Origin: Acidiphilium sp. PA
GTDB lineage: Bacteria > Pseudomonadota > Alphaproteobacteria > Acetobacterales > Acetobacteraceae
Assembly: GCF_026191915.1 (NCBI RefSeq)
Contig: NZ_JAIMBY010000016.1
Location: 1 to 64,000 of the forward strand
DNA: 64,000 nt
Direction: 5' to 3'
Below the pieces are notes generated by a model. That model was not told the origin of the DNA. It made no database searches and saw only the letters and a program-made list of their open reading frames with translations. The position numbers were made by a program, and so were the translations under genes. Positions 54,959 to 63,008 of this stretch are shown here, piece after piece (the stretch's first letter is position 1; every line of letters starts with the position of its first letter).

Positions 54959-55494
54959 GGTGGTCAGTACTCCTTAACGGTAACCAAGCTAGTGCACCGA
55001 CTCTGTCAAAAGATACAGGCGCCCGCCTGAATCGCCCAGAGTTTGTGGGAGCCCCAGGCTGCGTAGGTGAGTTTTTTGTCCGCGCCGGTGCACTAGAGAT
55101 GCTCGACGCCCGAGCCAAGAGCGCTCACCTCCTTAGGAGGCATGGGGAGTGCCCGTCACAAACGCCGACCGATAGAGCGCACAAGCTTCAAGTTAGTGCA
55201 CCCCATAAGCGGCCGAGGTGTGGATATCTACGACGCGCCAGCCGCGCAGATCCTCGACAACATTCTCTATCTTGTCTCAGTCCCTTGCGGCGGTCTACGT
55301 TGAACGCCTGAAGCGAGTTTGAGCTCAGACAGACCTGTCAGATGCTTGAGGTCTCGGAAATCCTGGGCCGCCTTCCTTGGGAAGGATTGGCGGGGCTTAC
55401 ATCACGGTGGACACCATGTGGACATCACGACGGAAAAGCGAAAGGCCGCCTTGCGGCGGCCTTCTCATAACGCTCTAATTTCCTTGAGGAAATT
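54959..55494. repeat. Gene-free right margin of the Ssp island with TAGTGCACC repeats
   Basis: About 540 bases without a supported gene. CAAGCTAGTGCACC (54985-54998) recurs as CAAGTTAGTGCACC (55189-55202), and the inverse GGTGCACTAG lies between them (55087-55096). The first copy is only 27 bases upstream of the kinase-like start, so the set may be an operator or a recombination site. The left part should hold the promoter of the kinase-receiver-ssp transcript. A direct GTGGACA repeat lies near 55408-55425. Confidence 0.45.
55441..55463 (-). terminator. Rho-independent terminator behind the tRNA-Gly remnant
   Basis: AAGGCCGCC (55442-55450) and GGCGGCCTT (55455-55463) form a perfect 9-bp stem with a 4-base loop. 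On the minus strand it is followed by TTTCGCTTTTCC. It sits about 30 bases beyond the tRNA 3' end, the place of a normal tRNA gene terminator, so it was probably carried along with that gene's original downstream flank. Confidence 0.75.
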
Positions 55495-55544
55495 TGGAGC
55501 GGGCGAAGGGATTCGAACCCTCGACCCCAACCTTGGCAAGGTTG
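55495..55544 (-). pseudogene. tRNA-Gly(GCC) 3' fragment, probable attachment site
   Basis: On the minus strand the DNA gives an anticodon arm CAACC-TTGCCAA-GGTTG with anticodon GCC. A variable loop, a T-arm with GAGGG-TTCGAAT-CCCTT, the acceptor 3' strand CGCCCGC, T and an encoded CCA (55495-55497) follow. The 5' acceptor strand and the D-arm are absent: the bases beyond 55546 do not form them. A tRNA 3' portion alone is the usual trace left by an element that integrates into a tRNA gene. No integrase is found next to it and no second copy was seen in the window. Confidence 0.8.
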
Positions 55545-55629
55545 TGGTCTTATGTTCACTTTCATTTCGAAAGAGGGATGCGCCTGCGTTCGGTATAGAT
55601 TGTCTAGTCGGTCTGCGAAAGTGTTGGTA

Positions 55630-58600
55630 TCATTGGGGTGTCGGCCCATTCGAAGAGAAGCGTCGACCAGCCAGGTCGGCTTGGACGCCGAAGGCAAGGT
55701 TTTGCAACGTTTCTGGAAATTTGTCCAACGCGGGGATGAACCGCCTTTCGATGTCAGTTCCGAGTCTTTCTTGCCTCTCGAGTGTCTCCCGAAATGCGGA
55801 CGCCTGATCCCTGAAGGCTTCAAGGCATAGATCGCTTCGGCGGCGCGCCATGTTATTCCGGCTGATGCGCCTGCCGTTCTGTTCCGCCATCTCGAAATGA
55901 TGGCGCAGCCGGAACAGCGTGGTCGTTTGCCGGACGTCGCTGTCCTCGCGATCCGCCTGCTCCACATCGCTCGCATTCGCTTTGGCAGGGTGATCAGCCA
56001 TATCGGCGGCAACCCGGCTCCAAAGATCTTCGATCGTGATCGGTTTGTTGTCGCCCAGGGCGCGGCCCAGCTTGATCGATTCCATCACCGCCGCCTCGGA
56101 GATCATCGTAAAGGATTGCCTGACGTGCCGGCTTTCGGCGGTGTACCCTTTGAAGGAGGTGATGCCGCTGCTGCCGCGGGGCAGGGCGTTGATATGCTCG
56201 TCGGACGTGACCCCCTGAGCGCTGTCGATGGTCAAAGCGTGGCCGTGACCGAGCATGACCCGCCCGGAAGCCTGGTCGGTCAGAAAATCCCACGGCACGA
56301 AGGCGCGGCGCCGCTTCATTCCCTCGAGGACCAATCCTTCCGACCTTCGCTCGATTACGTTCACGATCGTACCATTGTTGCCGATCGCCACCGTGCCGCG
56401 CGACCGACCATTTCGTTGGGGCGCGTCGACCGGGGTGCCCCTGACGCGTCGGAACAACCTGAGCTTATCGCCTGTCGCGATCGGTAGGTCATGATGTTCG
56501 CCTTTGCCGTCTCCTGTCGGCATGATCGCCGGCACGATGATTTCATCCTGTGCGACCTCGCCTCGTGCCTTCAGGCGTTCACGTACGGAGCGGCTGATAT
56601 TGCCGGCGTCCTCGTTGGTGAGGGCGGAGATCGTGATCCCCCGGCGTGCGCCGGTCGCGCGCAGAATATCCCGCCGTTCGATGTAGAAATCCGCGATGCG
56701 CTGCACGACCTGATCGTAATCACCGCCGACCAGGCGCGCCGTCCCGTCCTCGCGTTTCATCGTCAGGGCTTTCGCCGCCATGCCGTCTCGGAACAGGGTG
56801 GCGATCTGGCGTTCCCGCACGGAGTTCTGGCGGATCGTGGTGTCGATGTAGGGAAGGCTATCGGGCGGCAGGATCTCCTTCAGCAGCTTGATGGTGTTGC
56901 CGGCATCGATCGTCTGAACCTGTTCGGGATCGCCGATGCCTTTGATGACCATGCCGGTACGTGCTTGCAATTCGAGGAGTTTCAGGAAGGGTTTCGGGCC
57001 GATCTGGCTGATCTCGTCGAGGATGAGCACCGTTTTGTCGTTGACCGCCAGTTCGCCCCGCTCGATCGCGCCGAGGAACGGGGTCAGCGCCATGCAACCG
57101 CCGGCCATCAAGCCGGCTCTATCGACGGATCGTTCGATGCCGGCGTCGGCGAGGGCGTCCGCCTGCCGCCAGGCGGTGGCCACACCGAACACCGATCGCC
57201 CATCCTCTTTGTAAGCCTGCACGAGTGGCGCCAGCAGGGCGGTCTTGCCGGAACCCGCCACTCCGATGAGGATCGAAAGATCGCCTCCGGTGCCAAGGGC
57301 GTACATGGCCGCGATCTGCGCCTTCGCTTGCTCTGGTTCACTGGTCAGATCGAGGTCTGAGCTGGCGATCGCGCTCTGGATCGCTGCCGTTGTCAGCGCG
57401 CCGGCGCGACTCGATGCAGCACTCCGCGCCCGTTCCATCAGCGCCTCCTCAAGTCTGAGTTGGGCGGAGTGGGTCACCCGCAGGGGCGAGGGCGTCTTTT
57501 CGGCGGGCTTGCCGGGAATTTCCTTCATCTCCCGGCCGACGATCAGTTCCGATTGGACGCCTTTGACCTCAATCCCCCGGTCGATCAGCAGGTTCACCAC
57601 TTCATCGATATCGTGCGGCCCCCTGATACCGGTGCCGATAAACCCGCGCGCGGCGTGAATGCGCAGTTTCTCGAAATCCAGAACGGCCGCGGTCCGGAAC
57701 TCGATCTCGAGGTGGCGGGCTGCATGGGCGTAGGCGCGTTCGTATCGTTCGATCGCAGGTTGGGATGACACCGGGCGGTCGGGATCCATCATCGGCTCCG
57801 GCGTCCAGCCGATCGCCTCGGCCTGCGCGCGCCATGATGCACGGTCATCCGCATCGCCGGTCTTCTTCAGCCGGGCGGTGAACTCGGCCGCCTGCAGCAT
57901 CGCGTATTTCCGGTCGGCGGGCAGGCTTTCCCAATCCTCCCCGTGGTCCGCTGCATAGGCCTTGGCGTTGCGCTCGACCGACTTGCGGCCCTTGGAGAAA
58001 GTGTCGACCGCGATCTGCGGGATGCCGGCGATCGTGACCGCCTGCTCGCGGGCGTCCATGCCTGTTTCGAACCCGAGATTGCGCAGATAGCCGCCGAGCC
58101 GGGCCTGGAAATAGGCACCGAATTCATGGACGCGGCTGTGCAGCCGGTTGGTGTCGAGCGACCCCGCACGCCCCTCATCCGTCAACACGAAATTCAGCAG
58201 GACGTTATGGATGTGCTCATGCGGATCGCCGGGGATGGGAATATCGGCAAGGTAGGTGACGCCTTTCGTCTTGTCCTCGATGTGGACGGTGGGCCGGGCG
58301 GTATGGTGATAGAAAGAAATCCAGGCGACATCGCCGGGATCGGCGCCGTCTCCGCCGCCCTTGCCCTTGCGGGCCCAGCCTAATTCTTCTCCGACGAACC
58401 GCATCGTGTCGTCATTGGCCAGCATGATCGCGTAGCGAACCGCCTCGCGTTCGGCTGCGGTCGTGCCGAACTCCGCCGCAAGGGCCACCGACTTATGCGG
58501 CGCGATCGTCAGATCGTAGCCGCTGATCTCGCGCTTGTGGCCGGCCCATGCCTCGCCGGTGTCTGCGCGCTTCCCTTCGAACAGGTGGGCGAGTGCCGCG

Positions 58601-58839
58601 TTGCTTGGGCCTTTCATCCGGTCGATGCCGAGGGAGGCAGCAATCTCGGGTGAGATGTCCGGGCCCCAGGAGGCCCTAGTGTCCCGACCGGTGTAGTAGT
58701 TAGTCATCCGGCCGCCGCTATCGACCTGTCCGCGCAGATCCTCGATGGTCTTGGGCGCGGGATCGGGGGTGTTTTCGGTGAAATACTGCATGATCAGTTG
58801 GCCGTTGCTGTCGGCCATGATCTTGCGGAACGAGATCAT
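55630..58839 (-). CDS. traA: MobF-type relaxase with C-terminal helicase (TraA-like)
   Basis: A 1069-residue protein. The N-terminal relaxase has tyrosines in MTNYYTGRD (48-49), KREISGYDLTIAPHKSVALA and the metal-binding histidines in GDPHEHIHNVLLNFVLTD (207-212). The RecD-like helicase has Walker A IGVAGSGKTALLAP near 527, VLILDEISQIGPKPFLKLLE near 605 and GHALTIDSAQGVTSDE near 870. It nicks oriT, binds the 5' end and unwinds the strand for transfer. It is coupled to the small gene upstream by ATGA. Its 3' end lies only 85 bases from the tRNA remnant. Confidence 0.9.
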   Translation of the reverse strand: MISFRKIMADSNGQLIMQYFTENTPDPAPKTIEDLRGQVDSGGRMTNYYTGRDTRASWGPDISPEIAASLGIDRMKGPSNAALAHLFEGKRADTGEAWAGHKREISGYDLTIAPHKSVALAAEFGTTAAEREAVRYAIMLANDDTMRFVGEELGWARKGKGGGDGADPGDVAWISFYHHTARPTVHIEDKTKGVTYLADIPIPGDPHEHIHNVLLNFVLTDEGRAGSLDTNRLHSRVHEFGAYFQARLGGYLRNLGFETGMDAREQAVTIAGIPQIAVDTFSKGRKSVERNAKAYAADHGEDWESLPADRKYAMLQAAEFTARLKKTGDADDRASWRAQAEAIGWTPEPMMDPDRPVSSQPAIERYERAYAHAARHLEIEFRTAAVLDFEKLRIHAARGFIGTGIRGPHDIDEVVNLLIDRGIEVKGVQSELIVGREMKEIPGKPAEKTPSPLRVTHSAQLRLEEALMERARSAASSRAGALTTAAIQSAIASSDLDLTSEPEQAKAQIAAMYALGTGGDLSILIGVAGSGKTALLAPLVQAYKEDGRSVFGVATAWRQADALADAGIERSVDRAGLMAGGCMALTPFLGAIERGELAVNDKTVLILDEISQIGPKPFLKLLELQARTGMVIKGIGDPEQVQTIDAGNTIKLLKEILPPDSLPYIDTTIRQNSVRERQIATLFRDGMAAKALTMKREDGTARLVGGDYDQVVQRIADFYIERRDILRATGARRGITISALTNEDAGNISRSVRERLKARGEVAQDEIIVPAIMPTGDGKGEHHDLPIATGDKLRLFRRVRGTPVDAPQRNGRSRGTVAIGNNGTIVNVIERRSEGLVLEGMKRRRAFVPWDFLTDQASGRVMLGHGHALTIDSAQGVTSDEHINALPRGSSGITSFKGYTAESRHVRQSFTMISEAAVMESIKLGRALGDNKPITIEDLWSRVAADMADHPAKANASDVEQADREDSDVRQTTTLFRLRHHFEMAEQNGRRISRNNMARRRSDLCLEAFRDQASAFRETLERQERLGTDIERRFIPALDKFPETLQNLAFGVQADLAGRRFSSNGPTPQ

Positions 58840-59210
58840 GCGTCTTCCCGTCCGTTCGCGTGCGGCTCGGCGCCATGCCGATTGGCACGGAGGTATTCGT
58901 CCCCGCCCTGGCCGTTTCCATCCCTCAGCATACGCAGGACGGTAGCCGGGACATTCTCGCCGAGGCTGGTGACGGACACGAGGAGTGCGCGGATCATCGC
59001 GGTCTGTCGGTCGATCCGGTTCATCAACTCCTTGATGAGGTCGTTCGAGGCGTTCTTGTCGTCCTCGCCCCGGAGCATGGTCAGGATCGCGATCAGGATC
59101 TCGCCGTGCTGCTGCTGCCGCTGGTTCATCGCGAGCAGGAGGGCCCCGAGATCACCCGCCGACTCATTGGCCGCCCGGTCAGGCGCCCCCGGATGAGGCA
59201 GATCGCTCAT
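58836..59210 (-). CDS. Small helical protein coupled to the relaxase
   Basis: A 124-residue protein overlapping the relaxase start and the Bro-N gene's stop by four bases each. It is helical (LGALLLAMNQRQQQHGEILI, then LIKELMNRIDRQTAMIRALL), with charged ends and no signal peptide; the helices could form a coiled coil. Relaxase operons often contain a small accessory protein for relaxosome assembly, and this is its likely role by context. No family is recognised. Confidence 0.55.
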   Translation of the reverse strand: MSDLPHPGAPDRAANESAGDLGALLLAMNQRQQQHGEILIAILTMLRGEDDKNASNDLIKELMNRIDRQTAMIRALLVSVTSLGENVPATVLRMLRDGNGQGGDEYLRANRHGAEPHANGREDA

Positions 59211-61084
59211 TGTCCGGGATCCCGTTTCGCAGGTTCGGTACCAGCGCTATCGTCGTCGGCTGGCCGGGTATCGTTTTCTTCCGGTATCGTAGCCTCTGGA
59301 TTAGCCTGCTTCCGGGGCTTCCGTGAAATCTCAGATTTCAGCAGTTCGACTGACGGGTCAAAACAACTCGAGAGTCTGACCATCTCCGCGTCTCGTTGGA
59401 TAAGACGCATCTCCTTGGCGAGGTGCTTGGCCGGCAAGACAAGGCGGTTCAGGACATAACTGGTGCTGGAGAGGATGAACGTACTGAGCGGCCAGTCGAA
59501 ATCGAGGATATTTTCGAGAAGTTCGGACTCGGGCGGCGCAAATCGCGAGGGCCCCCGCCGTCCATATTTGGGCATCATCTTTCCGAAATAGAGGATGACC
59601 AATTGCATGATCCCGATCAGCTGATAATTGATCAAGCTCTGCAACGGCCAGTAGCGGGCACCGATCGCCCCTTCCTGTTTGTAGGCGACGAAGACTTCAT
59701 CCTCACGCCCCTCGAACATCGATGTGACCAGTTTCGACAGATCGCTCGCCTTGGCCGGCGCATGAAGGCGCGATCGGGCACCGGCGCCGACGAACATCCC
59801 GGTGCGCCTGATTTCCGGCAGGACGGTGCCGGTAACCCAGGTCTTGAATGCTTCTGTTTCCGGCACCTTGCGGGTGAAAACGACCCGGTAGAGCGCGCAT
59901 TCGTTGATGAAGTAGAGCTTCTGCGGGCCACCGTTCGTCGGCAGTTTCTCGACTCGCACGTCCTGGTCGTCAACGAGGTTCAGCAGTTTGTCGGTTCCGG
60001 AGTATCGCAGCGCGTCGCTGACATCCTTGGCGCTAAGCCAGAGCAGGTGGTTGTCTTCGAAAGCACGGATCGGGCTATCCTGGAAGCTGAATTCCCTGAT
60101 CCTCTGGCCGGACTCGGTGGTTGAGGCGAGCCTCGCCTGGACATCTTCGATATCAAGCGCGACCAGGCTGTTCTGAACGCCGCGTCGCCTTGCGGCACCC
60201 TGCTGCATCCTGGAAAACTCGGCTTCGAAGTCGGCGAGGCGGTCATGGTTGAGGGTCATTTTGCCGCTCTCGTCCTCAGTGAAGAACCCCGCCTGCCGGA
60301 GCCGCGTCAGGCTTTGCGGTTCCAGGCGCTCTTTCGTGAACGCCCATCTCGTCTTGAGAGACACAGCCTCCTGTGCCTGTTCGCTCGGGGGCAGGACCGT
60401 GTTGCAGAGGACATCCTCGAGACCGGGTAACAATGCCACGGCGCTCATCAAACCGAAGTCATGATAATCAGCTGCCGAAAGCGTCTCGACGGAAATGTAC
60501 TGGAACATCCCCTCGTGGGAAAAGTTCGTGCTGGCACGATGCAGAAACAGATAAAAGAGATCCCGAAGGGTCCGCTCCAGGGTCGTGAGGAAAGAATATT
60601 TCTTCCATTCGACGAGCTGGAACCTCCCGTCGATCATGGCCCCGACGTACAACCCATCGTGCTGGGTCCGTAGCATCGAGACGATTGCCCCCTGAATATC
60701 TGAGGGTGTGTGGCTCTCCTCTCCCAAAGCCGCGAAGCTACCCGTCCGGCGGACCTCCGGGAGAACGGTATGCGTCACCCATCGACTGAATTCCTTTGCG
60801 ACCGGACGATCGCTGTGGAAGATTGCGATGTAGAGGCCTGCTTCACTCGTGAAATTCACCAGCTTCTGGCCTCGGGGTGTCAGGCGCGTTTCTTTACGCA
60901 CCTGCTGTCGGTCGACCATCTTCAACATGTCGTCTGGGCTTCGATATCCCAGGATGCTGGCAATAGCTTTTGCGTCCACCCATAACACTCCATTCTCCTG
61001 AAATACCTGAATGGGCTGCTTGTTGAACTGAATGGTTACGATCGGCCGCTCTGCGGTCGTCCTATTCTGAGCTCTCGTCGGCAT
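59207..61084 (-). CDS. Double Bro-N (BRO family) protein
   Basis: The start at 61084 has GAGG about nine bases upstream; the frame is open further but reads as non-coding. The 625-residue product carries two Bro-N domains: about 15-115 (NKQPIQVFQENGVLWVDAKA, SDRPVAKEFSRWVTHTVLPE) and about 325-430 (FQDSPIRAFEDNHLLWLSAK, ETEAFKTWVTGTVLPEIRRT). Between and after them are helical regions without known motifs. Bro-N domains bind DNA and are typical of phages and plasmids. Here it heads the relaxase operon, so it may regulate or organise DNA processing. Confidence 0.85.
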   Translation of the reverse strand: MPTRAQNRTTAERPIVTIQFNKQPIQVFQENGVLWVDAKAIASILGYRSPDDMLKMVDRQQVRKETRLTPRGQKLVNFTSEAGLYIAIFHSDRPVAKEFSRWVTHTVLPEVRRTGSFAALGEESHTPSDIQGAIVSMLRTQHDGLYVGAMIDGRFQLVEWKKYSFLTTLERTLRDLFYLFLHRASTNFSHEGMFQYISVETLSAADYHDFGLMSAVALLPGLEDVLCNTVLPPSEQAQEAVSLKTRWAFTKERLEPQSLTRLRQAGFFTEDESGKMTLNHDRLADFEAEFSRMQQGAARRRGVQNSLVALDIEDVQARLASTTESGQRIREFSFQDSPIRAFEDNHLLWLSAKDVSDALRYSGTDKLLNLVDDQDVRVEKLPTNGGPQKLYFINECALYRVVFTRKVPETEAFKTWVTGTVLPEIRRTGMFVGAGARSRLHAPAKASDLSKLVTSMFEGREDEVFVAYKQEGAIGARYWPLQSLINYQLIGIMQLVILYFGKMMPKYGRRGPSRFAPPESELLENILDFDWPLSTFILSSTSYVLNRLVLPAKHLAKEMRLIQRDAEMVRLSSCFDPSVELLKSEISRKPRKQANPEATIPEENDTRPADDDSAGTEPAKRDPGQ

Positions 61085-61717
61085 CGGATATCCCTCAATT
61101 GGCAATGGTGCATTGCTCCGCCACGATGGCGAATGAGACCAGCCGACGTCGGAAAGATGAAAACCGGAACGGGGAAACGGCCCCGCACCGAGAGCGGAAT
61201 AGTAACAAGCGCGTGAACGGTCAGCTCGCGCTATAACCTTACCTGCACCTGATCGCCCAACAATCTGCAGGAACGATGGATAATCACATCTGATATAGGT
61301 ATCGGAAATGGGCGCTTCTGACGCGCCTCCTTTGAAAACTGCTAAAACAAGTCGTTTCGCATCCGGAATCGGGTGCAATGGTGTATGGAAAGTAAATAAT
61401 GAAATTATATTGCTGAGAGAATGGGCGGCGTGACTGATGCGTGATCAGGGCGTTAGCCGTGTGTGAGGGGGGTAAACTGTGATCGGCTTGGGCCGCGATG
61501 CTGTGGCGCTGGCGTGCCAGTGTGGCATGGGTGGCACGGCGCGGGGCGCGTGAGCGCTGACGGCACCATAGTGCCGGGGCTGCGCGGAGAGCAATCGAAA
61601 GTCGGCTGGTGGGTCTCCGTGCTGTGGCTATGCTGGTATATTTCACGCAAATGTGATGATCCGGGCTGCCGGTGATTGTGACCGGGCGAGTGCGGGCGTC
61701 CTGCGGATGAACGCAAA
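61085..61717. other. Intergenic region upstream of the relaxase operon
   Basis: About 630 bases without a convincing gene; short frames here lack ribosome sites. It should contain the promoter of the Bro-N/relaxase operon; an AT-rich patch near 61395-61430 is the best place. A dyad GGCAC-cata-GTGCC lies near 61571-61585, and a repeated GTGGCA/GGTGGCA motif near 61525-61540. As the non-coding DNA beside the relaxase operon it is a candidate location for oriT, but no nic site was recognised. Confidence 0.35.
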
Positions 61718-61738
61718 GGGGCGGCTCTGATGCCGCCC
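61718..61738 (-). terminator. Hairpin downstream of the DUF4326 gene, distal
   Basis: GGGGCGGC (61718-61725) pairs with GCCGCCC (61732-61738) around TCTGAT. On the minus strand the stem is followed by TTTGCG. It is the second of two similar hairpins behind the DUF4326 stop and probably acts as a backup terminator. Confidence 0.55.
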
Positions 61739-61764
61739 TTGTCCGGTCATGGTTGGGGGAGGGT

Positions 61765-61784
61765 GGGGCGGCTGATGCCGCCCC
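61765..61784 (-). terminator. Hairpin downstream of the DUF4326 gene, proximal
   Basis: GGGGCGGC (61765-61772) and GCCGCCCC (61777-61784) form a perfect 8-bp stem with a TGAT loop, ten bases after the DUF4326 stop. No U-run follows on the minus strand, so on its own it is a weak intrinsic terminator; together with the hairpin at 61718 it forms a tandem pair. Confidence 0.5.
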
Positions 61785-61793
61785 GTGGTGGTG

Positions 61794-62429
61794 TCAGTGT
61801 GCCACCCGCATTTGCTTCCACCATGCGATGCGGTCGTCGCGGCTGGCATTGGCCAGTTTCAAGAGGATGTGGCCATGGCAGGGGAGTGGGGGTGGGCAGT
61901 AGCAAACGAGATCGCGGCCTTTGAGTTCGTCGATCGTGCGCAAGAGTTCGTTTTGCCGGGAGAGCCAATATTCATGTTTGGCGGTCACGTCCTCGCGGCT
62001 GCCATCGCGGCCGATCACGAACGGGTTGCCCCATTTCGATCCCCTGCCGATGTAGACCGCATCGGCGGGGAGTTGGCGGGCGTAGGTCTTTTTATTCAGA
62101 ACGCGGTAGGTGCGGGTCGGTTGGAGGGGGGTGCGCTCGGTCTGGGGTTGTGCGGCTCGATCTGCGGCGAGGGCGTAGGTTTCGAGGTCGAGATAGCGTT
62201 CGGTGGCGTTCAAGTCCTGCCATTCGAGGATATCAACGGGCGACCATTCCGGGCGTTCTGCCGGGGGGAGGCCATGGGCGGCGCGGTCGGCATCAAGGCG
62301 GGCGTAGATCGCTTCGATCTCGCGCAGTTCTGATCTTTTCAACCGGGCGCGGGCGAGGCGGCGGAGGTAGTGTTCTTGTGCTTCATAGGGGCGATGGCTG
62401 CGGGGGGCGGTTTCTGTCGAAAGGCTCAT
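61794..62429 (-). CDS. DUF4326 protein
   Basis: A 211-residue soluble protein. The C-terminal half has the DUF4326 pattern: YRVLNKKTYARQLPADAVYI, GRGSKWGNPFVIGRDGSRED, then LKGRDLVCYCPPPLPCHGHI with paired cysteines and a histidine. The N-terminal half is charged and helical, without a known motif. AAGGATAG precedes the ATG. Proteins of this family are common on phages and plasmids, with no established role. It lies behind a strong hairpin at 62454-62480. Confidence 0.85.
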   Translation of the reverse strand: MSLSTETAPRSHRPYEAQEHYLRRLARARLKRSELREIEAIYARLDADRAAHGLPPAERPEWSPVDILEWQDLNATERYLDLETYALAADRAAQPQTERTPLQPTRTYRVLNKKTYARQLPADAVYIGRGSKWGNPFVIGRDGSREDVTAKHEYWLSRQNELLRTIDELKGRDLVCYCPPPLPCHGHILLKLANASRDDRIAWWKQMRVAH

Positions 62430-62453
62430 TTCTGCTATCCTTATGATAATATT

Positions 62454-62480
62454 GGGGAAAAGGGTTCACCCCTTTTCCCC
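62454..62480. terminator. Perfect hairpin in the leader of the DUF4326 gene
   Basis: GGGGAAAAGGG (62454-62464) and CCCTTTTCCCC (62470-62480) form an 11-bp perfect stem with a 5-base loop, about 25 bases upstream of the DUF4326 ATG. It could stop transcripts from either side or act as an attenuator or stabiliser in the DUF4326 leader. No U-run flanks it on the minus strand. Confidence 0.45.
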
Positions 62481-62541
62481 TGCCTCGCGGCGAGCGCAGG
62501 GGAGAGGGATAAAATGCATGCGTGAATGGTCGGGCTGCGGC

Positions 62542-62569
62542 AGACGCGGGCCTCTTGGGGCCTGCGGAT
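62542..62569. repeat. 28-bp direct repeat, copy 1
   Basis: This 28-base segment (starting AGACGCGGGCCTCTTG, ending CCTGCGGAT) recurs without mismatch at 63098-63125, 556 bases away; the flanking TGCGG is also shared. It contains a partial dyad, GGGCC..GGCCC-like. The pair brackets the 59-residue gene at 62808-62987. It could be a duplication scar or a site for a plasmid-borne protein. Confidence 0.7.
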
Positions 62570-62604
62570 GACGCGGCCCTGCCACTTCTAAGGATGCGTT
62601 TTAA

Positions 62605-62629
62605 GGGAGAGGGCCTGCAGCCCTCTCCC
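62605..62629 (+). terminator. Strong hairpin in gene-free DNA
   Basis: GGGAGAGGGC (62605-62614) and GCCCTCTCCC (62620-62629) pair perfectly around CTGCA. On the plus strand TGCTTTCTTTCTT follows, so it looks like an intrinsic terminator for rightward transcripts, although no plus-strand gene lies to its left. The surrounding 62481-62774 stretch holds no supported gene apart from this hairpin and the direct repeat. Confidence 0.45.
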
Positions 62630-62774
62630 TGCTTTCTTTCTTCCCGGCGGTGGTGTGGCGCGGTGATTGGGGTTGGTCATGAGGGAGCCACACTGTTTCC
62701 CCAGCCGGTGGCTTCACCGAGCTTGCACTCGCCTTTCCCTGCTGGTCCGGGCATTTTGCTGTGGAACGGCAAAA

Positions 62775-62801
62775 GGGCCGAACCCTTTTCGGGTCCGGCC
62801 C
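62775..62801 (-). terminator. Terminator of the 59-residue gene
   Basis: GGGCCGAACCC (62775-62785) and GGGTCCGGCCC (62791-62801) form an 11-bp stem with one mismatch and a TTTTC loop. On the minus strand TTTTGCCG follows. It begins seven bases after the stop of the small minus-strand gene at 62808, which supports that gene being real. Confidence 0.7.
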
Positions 62802-62807
62802 TCTCGA

Positions 62808-62987
62808 TCAGTAGGGGATCTGATCCTCCGGGATGTCTCCGGGAAGGCTGGGGCGGCTCCAGACCACGTCCGTCTCGGGTCCGTGGGCGGTGTGGCGTGT
62901 CTCGATATACTCGATCTCGAAGCCGCCCGAGGTCATGCGGCGGCCGTCGTGGCGGGTCAGGCGGTCAGTTGTGCGAACGTATACCAT
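62808..62987 (-). CDS. Small 59-residue unknown protein
   Basis: The start at 62987 is chosen because AAAGGGA lies about nine bases upstream; an ATG at 63008 is also in frame. The product (MVYVRTTDRLTRHDGRRMTS, GGFEIEYIETRHTAHGPETD) is soluble and charged. A terminator follows the stop directly. It lies between the two copies of the 28-bp repeat. The family is unrecognised. Confidence 0.55.
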   Translation of the reverse strand: MVYVRTTDRLTRHDGRRMTSGGFEIEYIETRHTAHGPETDVVWSRPSLPGDIPEDQIPY

Positions 62988-63008
62988 CGGGGTTATCCCT
63001 TTCTGCAT

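Noticed and set aside
55630-56012. A separate minus-strand gene running through the tRNA fragment toward 55425
   Set aside because: It is a chance frame over the relaxase end and tRNA sequence; the tRNA structure and terminator explain this DNA.
61463-61924. Short plus-strand frames near 61.5-61.9 kb
   Set aside because: They have no ribosome sites, and their sequence is dominated by the hairpins and by the antisense of the DUF4326 gene.
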